Positions 1-6,595 of a stretch of 6,595 nt of DNA are shown here, piece after piece. A model generated the notes under the pieces. That model saw only the letters and a program-made list of their open reading frames with translations, was not told the DNA's origin and made no database searches. A program made the position numbers and the translations under genes. Position 1 is the stretch's first letter. Each line of letters opens with the position of its first letter. Source of the DNA: Desulfobacterales bacterium C00003106 (GTDB lineage: Bacteria > Desulfobacterota > Desulfobacteria > Desulfobacterales > C00003106); contig MAXM01000108.1 in assembly GCA_001751015.1 (NCBI GenBank), positions 1 through 6,595 on the forward strand, written 5' to 3'.

Positions 1-33
1 GGTCAGATCGGCATACTTTCCGGCCGACTGTTC

Positions 34-1392
34 TCACCCCACCAGCACAAGCCTGACATCCATTACATTTGTGTTCGTAGGACCGGTCATGAGGAGATCT
101 TTCGTCTTTTCAAAGAAATGATACGCGTCATTATCCTCCAGGAACCTTGCTGCCTCCATCCCTGCATCTCTTCCCCGCATTACCGTGAAAGGATCTACCA
201 CAGCGCCTGCTGCGTCTGTGGGGCCGTCATTTCCGTCCGTGCCTCCGCTCAGCACCACGACTCGAGGCGGAAGATCCACAAGATCGAGGGCTGCCGCCAG
301 GCCAAACTCCTGGTTTCTTCCTCCAAGACCTTCACCCTTGATAGTCACTGTGGTTTCACCTCCTGAAATAATACATGCCGGCGGAGGAATCGGCCGGCCG
401 GTCTTGACAATCTCTTTGGCAATGGCCGTGTGAACCAGGGCCACCTCTCTTGTTTCGCCCTCCACCATGGACGAAAGGATAATGGTTTCATACCCGAGCT
501 CCCTTGCCTTTGCCTTTGCCGCTTCCAGCGCCAGTATATTGCTCCCCACAATGAAATTCAAGACTCGATCAAATACCGCGTCATTTGCCTTGGGTGTTTC
601 CGGAATCTTCCCGTCCGCACCCGCCTTCACGTGTTCATTGATAGCAGCGGGGATACCCTTTAAGTCATACTTTGCAAATATCCCCTGAACATCCCTGAAC
701 GTGGAGCTGTCAGGGACAAAGGGTCCGGATGCAATCACGTCCATCTTATCTCCCACAACATCAGAGAGCATAAGGTTCACAATGGTGGCTGGAAAGGCCG
801 CCCTTGCCATCTGTCCACCCTTGGAAGAAGATATGTGCTTTCGGACTGCATTTATCTCGTTGATACTTGCTCCGCAGGCGAGTAAAGCGCGCGTGATATC
901 CTGCTTTTCCGAAAGCAGGATATTTCCGACAGGGTAGGGAAGCAGGGCTGATCCACCGCCGGATATGAGAGAAAAGATCAGGTCCTTTTCCCCCGCCCCC
1001 TGCAAGAGATCAAGGATTTTTGCGGTCCCTTTCAGTCCGTTTTCATCCGGCACAGGATGACCGGCCTCAATGATCTCGGTAATCGCAAGCTCTTCCGTAA
1101 AGCCGTATTTGAGGTTGACCACCCCCTTTTGGATCTTTTTTCCAAAGATCTCTTCTATGGCTCTGACCATTGGGGCAGTCGCCTTTCCCGCGCCAACAAT
1201 CAGTATGCGATCGAACCCGGTCAGATCAAGTCCGGTTTCAGGCCCTCCTTCCATCCCGAGCATCAGGCTCTCCCCTTTAAGATGCACAAAACGCTTTACC
1301 GCCTTGTACGGGTTCACAGCGACAAGACAGCCGCGGAATATCTCTCCGGCATCGGAACGCAGGGCCTCTAATTCTCTGTGCTGTTTGTTCAT
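34..1392 (-). CDS. gckA: Glycerate 2-kinase (DUF4147/MOFRL family)
   Basis: Predicted cytoplasmic kinase that phosphorylates D-glycerate with ATP to 2-phosphoglycerate, feeding glycerate into lower glycolysis. The protein is 452 aa, the usual full length for the family. An N-terminal DUF4147 domain is followed by a C-terminal MOFRL domain. Visible motifs: VGAGKA (66-71, with the lysine expected near the active site), GHPVPDENG (111-119), the glycine-rich SLISGGGSALLP (141-152), INAVRKHIS (180-188), LSDVVGD (209-215), ASGP (221-224), ISGGETTV (342-349), GGRNQEF (357-363), SGGTDGNDGPTDAAGA (382-397) and TGPTNTNVMD (436-445). The ATG start overlaps the ackA stop as ATGA and has a good SD, so the start is well supported. 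Older databases often call homologues hydroxypyruvate reductase (TtuD), but these motifs belong to the kinase family. Substrate assignment rests on family membership. No defect is seen. Confidence 0.93.
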   Translation of the reverse strand: MNKQHRELEALRSDAGEIFRGCLVAVNPYKAVKRFVHLKGESLMLGMEGGPETGLDLTGFDRILIVGAGKATAPMVRAIEEIFGKKIQKGVVNLKYGFTEELAITEIIEAGHPVPDENGLKGTAKILDLLQGAGEKDLIFSLISGGGSALLPYPVGNILLSEKQDITRALLACGASINEINAVRKHISSSKGGQMARAAFPATIVNLMLSDVVGDKMDVIASGPFVPDSSTFRDVQGIFAKYDLKGIPAAINEHVKAGADGKIPETPKANDAVFDRVLNFIVGSNILALEAAKAKARELGYETIILSSMVEGETREVALVHTAIAKEIVKTGRPIPPPACIISGGETTVTIKGEGLGGRNQEFGLAAALDLVDLPPRVVVLSGGTDGNDGPTDAAGAVVDPFTVMRGRDAGMEAARFLEDNDAYHFFEKTKDLLMTGPTNTNVMDVRLVLVG

Positions 1393-2612
1393 GTTATTCC
1401 CCTTCCTTTCTCAATCACCTTTTTTGTTTCCTGTGCGATCTTCAGCTCCTCATTTGTCGGGATCACCATGACCTTGACTTCCATCTCCGCAGAGTTGATT
1501 TCCCTGATACCGCCTCCGGCCTTGTTGTTTCTTTCCGGATCAATCTCGATACCGAGTTTGTCAAGTCCCCGGCAGGAAAGTTCGCGGATATACGGTGAGT
1601 TTTCCCCGATGCCTGCCGTAAAGATCAGGGCATCGAGACTACCCAAGGCCGCAAAATAGGCGCCGATAAATTTTTTTATCCGGTAGGTATAGATATCAAT
1701 GGCGATTTCAGCCCGCTTGTCACCCGCCTCCTTTCGTTCAATGACCTCCCTCATGTCATTTGCTCCGCAAATTCCCTTTAACCCGCTTTTTTTGTTCAAA
1801 AGGTCGTCAATATCCCTGAACGACATCTTCAGGTGGTCTGCCAGAAAAAAGGGAATGGAAGGGTCAACATCACCTGATCGCGTTCCCATCACCAGCCCGG
1901 CAAGGGGTGTCATGCCCATTGTCGTGTCTATGCAGTTCCCGTTCCCAATGGCCGCCATGCTGGCTCCGTTTCCCAGGTGGATCGTTATCAAATTCAATTC
2001 GCCCGTGGGCCGACCCAGATACTCTGCCGCCGTTTCAGCAATATACGCATGCGAGGTGCCATGAAAACCGTAACGCCGCACCTTGTATCGCTCATACATC
2101 TCGTATGGAATGGCATAGAGGAAGGCGTGTCCGGGGATGGTCTGGTGAAAGGCCGTATCAAACACCGCGACCTGTGTTGCATCAGGAAAGACTGATCCGG
2201 CAACCTCAATCCCCGTAAGATTAGCAGGATTATGCAACGGGGCCAGGGGGATGTTTTTCTTGATGGCAGCGATCACGTTCCCGTCAATAATAGTCGTTGC
2301 CTTAAACGCCTCCCCGCCATGGACAACGCGGTGGCCCACAGCCGCAATTTCGGACTTGTCCGCGACAGCCCCGTGTTCCGGATCAACCAGCAGGTCAACG
2401 ATGCGCTTCAGCCCCTCCTGGTGGTCAGCGATCAGTCCCTTTTCTCTTTTCTTTGTTGGCTTGCCGCCGGCAGGGACTATTTCGTATGTGAGAATACCGC
2501 TTTCTTCACCGATTCTTTCAGCCAGCCCTCGCGCGAGTATCTTCCGGTCTTTCATATCAAACAATTCGTACTTGATGGATGAACTTCCTGTGTTGATCAC
2601 GAGTATTATCAT
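1389..2612 (-). CDS. ackA: Acetate kinase
   Basis: Cytoplasmic acetate kinase (ASKHA fold) catalysing acetyl phosphate + ADP <=> acetate + ATP. It normally pairs with phosphotransacetylase to make ATP during fermentation or to activate acetate. The chosen start gives 407 aa, the usual length is about 400. Conserved elements in order: N-terminal INTGSSS with Asn7 (family signature 1), HRVVHGG with Arg95 (94-100), FDTAFH with Asp152 (151-156), YGFHGTSH with His184 (181-188), HLGNGAS (212-218), signature 2 around GTRSGD with Arg245 (243-248), AGIGENSP (333-340) and PTNEE with Glu388 (385-389). After Asn7, these follow the catalytic set described for the Methanosarcina thermophila enzyme at a constant offset of four. 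The frame stays open upstream to a TTG at 2645, but the ATG at 2612 has a strong SD and begins exactly where the family does. No pta gene is present in the window. The gene overlaps gckA by 4 nt. Confidence 0.97.
   Translation of the reverse strand: MIILVINTGSSSIKYELFDMKDRKILARGLAERIGEESGILTYEIVPAGGKPTKKREKGLIADHQEGLKRIVDLLVDPEHGAVADKSEIAAVGHRVVHGGEAFKATTIIDGNVIAAIKKNIPLAPLHNPANLTGIEVAGSVFPDATQVAVFDTAFHQTIPGHAFLYAIPYEMYERYKVRRYGFHGTSHAYIAETAAEYLGRPTGELNLITIHLGNGASMAAIGNGNCIDTTMGMTPLAGLVMGTRSGDVDPSIPFFLADHLKMSFRDIDDLLNKKSGLKGICGANDMREVIERKEAGDKRAEIAIDIYTYRIKKFIGAYFAALGSLDALIFTAGIGENSPYIRELSCRGLDKLGIEIDPERNNKAGGGIREINSAEMEVKVMVIPTNEELKIAQETKKVIEKGRGIT
1399..1408 (-). promoter_or_regulatory. Ribosome binding site of gckA inside the ackA 3' end
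   Basis: On the minus strand AAGGAAGGGG stands 6 nt before the ATG at 1392. It lies within the last codons of ackA (Lys-Gly-Arg-Gly). With the ATGA stop/start overlap this fixes the gckA start and suggests that ribosomes finishing ackA re-initiate on gckA. Confidence 0.75.
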
Positions 2613-2661
2613 GGCAGGTCCTTCCAGGGAGTTTCGGACAGACAATTTGGCGCAGCGGATT
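2613..2661 (-). other. Short mfd-ackA intergenic gap without terminator
   Basis: These 49 nt separate the mfd stop from the ackA start. I see the ackA ribosome binding site but no stable hairpin followed by a T-run on the minus strand. Read-through from mfd into ackA is therefore plausible. A separate ackA promoter inside the 3' end of mfd cannot be excluded by eye. Confidence 0.5.
2619..2625 (-). promoter_or_regulatory. Ribosome binding site deciding the ackA start
   Basis: On the minus strand GGAAGGA stands 6 nt before the ATG at 2612. This supports that ATG over the upstream in-frame TTG at 2645, which would add 11 residues not expected in the family. Confidence 0.75.
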
Positions 2662-5600
2662 TCATGCGATCTCTCCTATGATCTCTCCTATGATTCCTCC
2701 GGCAGCCTCTACAGGATCGATTATTCCCTTGAAAGGAAGCCTCGCCTTGAGGCACATATCCGGTGTCACGCGTATATTTTCCGGATAGGAGTTGACCATG
2801 TTTATGATTTTGTCGGCGTCAGCATGGTGATCCTGGTCAAAGGTCAGGACAACCCATTCTGCGGAAAGATCAAGATTGATGATACGCGCCTTTCTCGCAA
2901 GGATCTTTAATCCGATCTTTTCCATCAGGTTCTTTGCTTCTTCGGGGAGAGGACCGTAACGGTCGGCAAGTTCGCGCCTGAACCGATCCGGTTCTCCGCT
3001 TTCCGTCATCCGGGAGAGCCGCTTGTAGCAAGCAAGCCTTTGATCGATATCAGAAATATATTCTTCCGGAAGAAAGGCCGACAGCCCTATGTTGATTTCC
3101 GGTTCGAATGCCTTTTCTATTGGTTCTCCCTTGATCTCATGCATGGCCTCTTCCATGAGTTGAAGGTACATTTCATAGCCTACCGCCGCGATCCTGCCGG
3201 ATTGGGATGTCCCTAGAATTGAGCCCCCTCCCCTGATTTGAAGGTCATTAAAGGCTATCTGAAACCCTGCTCCCAGTCTATCATGTTCCATGAGGACGCG
3301 CAGCCGTTTTTGGGCCTTTTTGGTGATTGCGCTCTCACCGGGGATAAAAAGATACGCATAGGCCTGGTCTTCCCCTCTGCCCACCCTCCCCCGGAGCTGA
3401 TACATCTGGGCCAGTCCGAATTTGTCGGCGCGGTTGATCATAATGGTGTTTGCCGAAGGGATATCAAGGCCTGATTCAATAATTGTCGTGCAGACCAGAA
3501 GATCAATCTCCCTTTGAATAAAGCGGAACATTACCTTTTCCAGGGCGTTTTCATCGAGTCTGCCATGCGCCACGCCGATTCTTGCATCAGGCGCCAGATT
3601 CTGGATATAACGGGCCATGTTCCATATACTTGTAATGTTGTTGTGAACAAAAAAGATCTGTCCGCCTCGATTCCGTTCGCGCATAATGGCTTCCGCGATC
3701 ACAGCGTCATCGAAACGGGAGATATAGGTCTTTATCGGGTATCGACGTTCGGGAGGGGTCATGATCACGCTGAGATCCCTTATCCCCGTCATGGACATGT
3801 GAAGGGTCCTTGGAATGGGCGTGGCGCTTAGCGCGAGGACATCCGCATGGCGGCACATCTTTTTCAGCTTTTCCTTGTGCTTCACTCCGAATCTCTGTTC
3901 TTCGTCGATAATGATCAGGCCGAGATCTTTAAAGACAACACCTTTTTGCAATAGTCTGTGTGTCCCGACAATCAGGTCGATCTTTCCTTTACCAAGCCTT
4001 GCCAGGATCTCTTTCTGCTGCTTTGGAGATCGAAACCTGCTCAAACCCTCAACAATAACCGGATATCGTTTGAACCGCTCGTTGAACGTCATAATGTGCT
4101 GTTCCAGCAAGACAGTTGTCGGAACAAGCACTGCCACCTGTTTATTGTCGCATACGGCCTTGAACGCAGCTCTCATGGCCACTTCGGTTTTTCCGTATCC
4201 CACGTCTCCGCATACAAGACGGTCCATGGGGGTCTGCCTTTCCATATCAGCGAGTACTTCGTCTATACAGCGGGCCTGGTCCGGGGTCTCCTCGTATTCA
4301 AAGGCCATTTCAAATTGCTCGAAATAGGCATCGTCCGCGGAAAAGGCGAATCCCTTCTGGACCTTTCTCCATGCATACAGTTGCAGGAGATCCTTTGCGG
4401 TCTTTTCAACCGATTTTTTTACTTTTTCCTTGACCCGCTCCCAGGATTTGCCGCCGAGACGATCCAGACGGGGGACAACACCCTCAACTCCCCTGTATTT
4501 CTGAAGATTATGGAGCCGGTCAACAGGCAGATAGAGCCTGTCATTCCCCTGGTATTTAATAAGGATAAAGTCATTTACATAGTGATTGAGTTCCAGTTTT
4601 ACCAGTCCGTCATACCTTCCTATGCCATGCTCGATATGGACTGTGAGATCGCCTTCTTTGAGATCCTCAAATGCAATAAGACCTGTCTTCAGACAAGGGG
4701 CCTCGGGTTTTGACCGGCGGCGTTTGGGGCCGAACATCTCCTCTTCCGTAATGATTGCAACAGATTCCTTTTCCCATACAAAGCCGGATGAGAGCCGGCC
4801 TGACAATATTCGCAGCATCCCGCCGGAACCGGGGCTCTCTTTAAATGAGAGATCACCCGCAAATGTATTGATCCCGTAGGGACCGAGCAGGGCTTCGATA
4901 CGTTCCGCCCCTTTTTGGTCCGCGCAGGCCGCTGTCGGGACGCACCCTCTGTCATGGCGGTTCTTGATCCAGTCAACCAGCGGACGCAATACGTGTTCAT
5001 ATCCTTTTGAGGATCTCAGTTCCTGTGAAACCTCTTCGTTTTTTTCGACTCTAAAACCACAGGACCGCGTGGCCTCACCCGATACTGACAGTTCCCTGAA
5101 AACAAGGGCCCGACCATGATCCCTGAGAGAGCCGACAGCATCTTCGCAGGATTGATAGCACAATTCAGGTTCCACACAGAGGCTCCCCTTGGAACGGCAG
5201 GCGAGATAGTTTTCCGTTACCGCTTCTTCCGCCTTTTTTCCTCTCTTTTCAATAGCCGCCGCATCGACAAGGGCCGGGATGAAATCCCGGGTCAGATAAT
5301 CAACCAGATTATCCATCTCCGGATATATCAGAGGGAGGAATCCTCCAATGCCCGGGAACTGCTGCTGAGCGGATATCTGTTCGCAGGTATCGGTTATCCC
5401 GGCAAAGGGGACCTCCAATTGCCTTGCAAGAGATCGTATTCTTCCGTTAATTTCTTCGGTTTGGTGAAAAGGAATGATCGCCTCGCTTGCGGGAAGAATG
5501 ACGGCCTCTTTAAGAGGCCTTATGGATTGCTGGCTGCGGGCGGAAAAAGCCCGTATCGATTCAACAGTGTCACCAAAGAATTCTATGCGGACAGGATCAG

Positions 5601-6156
5601 GATAAAGAGGTGAAAACAGATCTATGAGGCTTCCGCGGACAGCCATGTCCCCATACTCTTCTACGATGGATGTCTTTGCATAACCCCCGCTTATCAGACG
5701 ATCTATCAACTGATCTCTGTCAACATCCTCCGCAGGCATGATGATTTCCGGAAAAGCGGAAAGAACCCCCTTGGGGACAATCTTTTGAGCAAGCGCGCCA
5801 ATGGTCGTTATCAGAACCTTAGGACCATCTTCCGTGATAAGCCGGTAGAGTGTGCTGATTCGGTGGGCCGCGGTCTCGGGGTTGTAACTTACCGCCTTGA
5901 ACGGAACAATATCATAAGGAGGAAAAAAAAGAAGCGATTCCCTGCCTGATTCAAGAAAGAACCGCATATCAGACATGAAAGACTGGGCGTCCTTAAGCTC
6001 GGGAACAACAACAAGAAATGAACATCTCCTGCGGGAATAAAGCCGGGCCAGACAGTATGCGGCGCTTGAGCCCGTCAGACCGACAGACTCGACAGCGCCT
6101 CCGTCCTGTTCGGTCATTTCGACCAAATCGTCTATGGAAGCATCGGAGATGTTCAT
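2662..6156 (-). CDS. mfd: Transcription-repair coupling factor Mfd
   Basis: DNA translocase that removes RNA polymerase stalled at lesions and recruits UvrA for nucleotide excision repair. Length is 1164 aa from the chosen ATG (E. coli Mfd is about 1148). Domains (numbered from this start): a UvrB-like N-terminal module with a degenerate nucleotide-binding loop GLTGSSAAY (26-34) and RGSLIDLF (174-181); the RNA polymerase-interacting domain opening at GDLTVHIEHGIGRYDG (502-517); a RecG-like SF2 motor with Walker A GDVGYGKT (650-657), DEEQ (751-754), SATPIPRT (777-784) and QLRGRVGRG (920-928); the translocation (TRG) motif near RGGGSILGTSQSG (975-987); and a C-terminal D7 domain with FLPEEYI (1028-1034) and RLACYKRLS (1040-1048). 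The motor motifs are intact, so the protein should be active. The start is uncertain: in-frame TTG at 6231 and ATGs at 6183 and 6156 are all possible, and none has a well-spaced SD. I chose 6156 because it best matches the family N-terminus and because codons just upstream look non-coding. Confidence 0.96.
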   Translation of the reverse strand: MNISDASIDDLVEMTEQDGGAVESVGLTGSSAAYCLARLYSRRRCSFLVVVPELKDAQSFMSDMRFFLESGRESLLFFPPYDIVPFKAVSYNPETAAHRISTLYRLITEDGPKVLITTIGALAQKIVPKGVLSAFPEIIMPAEDVDRDQLIDRLISGGYAKTSIVEEYGDMAVRGSLIDLFSPLYPDPVRIEFFGDTVESIRAFSARSQQSIRPLKEAVILPASEAIIPFHQTEEINGRIRSLARQLEVPFAGITDTCEQISAQQQFPGIGGFLPLIYPEMDNLVDYLTRDFIPALVDAAAIEKRGKKAEEAVTENYLACRSKGSLCVEPELCYQSCEDAVGSLRDHGRALVFRELSVSGEATRSCGFRVEKNEEVSQELRSSKGYEHVLRPLVDWIKNRHDRGCVPTAACADQKGAERIEALLGPYGINTFAGDLSFKESPGSGGMLRILSGRLSSGFVWEKESVAIITEEEMFGPKRRRSKPEAPCLKTGLIAFEDLKEGDLTVHIEHGIGRYDGLVKLELNHYVNDFILIKYQGNDRLYLPVDRLHNLQKYRGVEGVVPRLDRLGGKSWERVKEKVKKSVEKTAKDLLQLYAWRKVQKGFAFSADDAYFEQFEMAFEYEETPDQARCIDEVLADMERQTPMDRLVCGDVGYGKTEVAMRAAFKAVCDNKQVAVLVPTTVLLEQHIMTFNERFKRYPVIVEGLSRFRSPKQQKEILARLGKGKIDLIVGTHRLLQKGVVFKDLGLIIIDEEQRFGVKHKEKLKKMCRHADVLALSATPIPRTLHMSMTGIRDLSVIMTPPERRYPIKTYISRFDDAVIAEAIMRERNRGGQIFFVHNNITSIWNMARYIQNLAPDARIGVAHGRLDENALEKVMFRFIQREIDLLVCTTIIESGLDIPSANTIMINRADKFGLAQMYQLRGRVGRGEDQAYAYLFIPGESAITKKAQKRLRVLMEHDRLGAGFQIAFNDLQIRGGGSILGTSQSGRIAAVGYEMYLQLMEEAMHEIKGEPIEKAFEPEINIGLSAFLPEEYISDIDQRLACYKRLSRMTESGEPDRFRRELADRYGPLPEEAKNLMEKIGLKILARKARIINLDLSAEWVVLTFDQDHHADADKIINMVNSYPENIRVTPDMCLKARLPFKGIIDPVEAAGGIIGEIIGEIA
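2668..2694 (-). repeat. 12-bp tandem duplication at the 3' end of mfd
   Basis: The plus-strand unit gatctctcctat occurs twice in direct tandem (2668-2679 and 2680-2691), followed by a further gat. It encodes a duplicated Ile-Ile-Gly-Glu at the extreme C-terminus of Mfd, one codon before the stop. The repeat keeps frame and looks like a slippage duplication in a region with little constraint. Confidence 0.85.
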
Positions 6157-6268
6157 AGTATGGATATTTCTATCTCGCTCCATATCCTGAAAGGGAGAAG
6201 GAATGCCGCTCCCACAGTAAGTTTGAAACAACCGGAAGCATAATCAAAGCCGAAGATTTCCACACTAA

Positions 6269-6448
6269 GGAACGAGGACGAAATAACTTCCTCAACTATG
6301 CATCACAGCTTCAGGCCACCTTTGCCCGATCTCAAATCCCAAAAACCTCAAAATAGCTTGCTATTCCCTCACCTTTTGTGATTTGAGATCGAACAAATTT
6401 GACCCAACTCTATGCGCCTACTTGGGAAAGTTATTCCGTCCCCGTTCC
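6269..6448. repeat. About 180-bp nested imperfect palindrome (MITE-like)
   Basis: The outer ends are inverted copies: ggaacgaggacgaaataact at 6269 mirrors ttattccgtccccgttcc ending at 6448, with about 26 of the first 33 bases matching. Inside lies a second inverted pair, tttgcccgatctcaaatc (6321-6338) against gatttgagatcgaacaaa (6380-6397), 16 of 18 matching. At the centre is aatagc-tt-gctatt (6352-6365). The two outer arms from end to inner pair are nearly equal in length (70 and 69 bp), so the segment can be read as one large fold-back structure. TAA flanks both ends (6266-6268 and 6449-6451), a possible but statistically weak target duplication. It has no coding capacity. A degenerate miniature mobile element is my inference. 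Confidence 0.65.
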
Positions 6449-6537
6449 TAATCCACGATGACCCCGAATACCCTTCAACGCGGCTTCCGGTGTCGCCGGG
6501 GAACGGGAACGAGATAACTTTTCCAAGTAGGCGCATA
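6411..6537. repeat. 127-bp inverted repeat with 38-bp arms
   Basis: The left arm 6411-6448, beginning tatgcgcctacttggg, and the right arm 6500-6537, ending ccaagtaggcgcata, are reverse complements at 34 of 38 positions, with a 51-bp loop between them. The left arm is shared with the neighbouring 180-bp palindrome, so the same sequence occurs three times in about 270 bp in alternating orientation (6269 plus, 6411 minus, 6500 plus). The better match here suggests this pair is younger than the outer copy at 6269. It could be the two ends of a small non-autonomous element or a REP/BIME-like pair. Which is not decidable from one window. Confidence 0.75.
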
Positions 6538-6542
6538 CGGTT

Positions 6543-6570
6543 ACGGTATCACTATTCATACATGTGTCAA
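6543..6570 (-). promoter_or_regulatory. Weak sigma70-like promoter candidate facing mfd
   Basis: On the minus strand a perfect TTGACA (-35) at 6565-6570 is followed after 17 nt by TACCGT (6543-6548). The latter keeps only three of six -10 consensus bases, though these are the most conserved ones. Transcription from here would run through the whole inverted-repeat cluster before reaching mfd. It may be chance. Confidence 0.22.
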
Positions 6571-6595
6571 CGATTATTTCGCAAGGTGGAAAAGC

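Larger units (their letters stand above)
6157..6595. other. Non-coding region upstream of mfd holding a repeat cluster
   Basis: About 440 bp with no convincing coding sequence on either strand. It contains three related arm copies forming two overlapping inverted-repeat structures, and beyond them 58 bp to the window edge with only a weak promoter candidate. No tRNA, CRISPR-type array or transposase reading frame is visible. The mfd leader and promoter must lie here or beyond the edge. Confidence 0.7.

Noticed and set aside
8..27. Small inverted repeat (tcggc/gccga) just downstream of gckA as a possible terminator
   Set aside because: The stem is only 5 bp with a 10-base loop, and no T-run follows on the minus strand before the window edge.
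2613..2645. Extended ackA start at the in-frame TTG at 2645
   Set aside because: It would add 11 residues before the conserved MIILVINTGSSS start. The ATG at 2612 has a strong, well-spaced SD.
2251..2910. Plus-strand open frame of 219 codons across the ackA 5' end and mfd 3' end
   Set aside because: It lies wholly antisense to two well-conserved genes, is low-complexity and Ser/Pro-rich at its N-terminus, and resembles no family I know.
3958..4713. Plus-strand open frame of 251 codons opposite the mfd motor region
   Set aside because: It is antisense to the RNA polymerase-interacting domain and the helicase motif region of mfd, whose codons are clearly under protein constraint. The frame is a shadow.
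5916..5930. AAGGAGG followed by a run of eight A on the plus strand inside mfd, as a start site or frameshift site
   Set aside because: No start codon follows at usable distance, and on the minus strand it simply encodes the Phe-Phe-Pro-Pro of the Mfd N-terminal module with the frame intact.
6237..6242. TATGCT on the minus strand as a -10 box for mfd
   Set aside because: No acceptable -35 box lies 16-18 nt upstream, so it is not better than chance.
6458..6517. Twenty-codon open frame inside the loop and right arm of the 127-bp inverted repeat
   Set aside because: It has no ribosome binding site, is arginine-rich because of the repeat sequence, and its end lies within the repeat arm. It is very likely non-coding.

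Overview
The window is an ordinary bacterial chromosomal segment of moderate GC. Three tightly packed genes lie on the minus strand, in transcription order mfd, ackA and gckA. Gene density, Shine-Dalgarno (SD) sites and protein style (an Mfd with a DEEQ helicase motif, an acetate kinase, a DUF4147/MOFRL glycerate 2-kinase) suit a Gram-negative anaerobe or fermenter. Desulfobacterota (Syntrophales/Desulfobacterales-like) is my best guess, inferred from general resemblance and not from a search.

Layout, read from the right edge in the direction of transcription. Positions 6157-6595 hold no convincing gene. They contain a cluster of inverted repeats: three related copies of one arm sequence at 6269-6304, 6411-6448 and 6500-6537. 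Together these make a roughly 180-bp nested imperfect palindrome and a second, better-kept 127-bp inverted repeat. This looks like a small non-autonomous mobile or palindromic element, or fragments of several. A weak promoter candidate lies beyond it. Next comes mfd (start near 6156, stop at 2662), which encodes the transcription-repair coupling factor. A 49-bp gap with no visible terminator leads to ackA (2612 to 1389). The ackA stop overlaps the start of gckA (1392 to 34) in an ATGA junction. The last 33 bases of the window (1-33) carry no supported feature.

How the genes work together: AckA interconverts acetyl phosphate and acetate with ADP/ATP. GckA feeds glycerate into lower glycolysis as 2-phosphoglycerate. 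Their overlapping junction suggests coupled translation. Mfd is a DNA-repair motor with no obvious metabolic tie to them, so its place at the head of the apparent operon is probably organisational. I see no undescribed multi-gene system here. The part least explained by known genes is the repeat cluster upstream of mfd.
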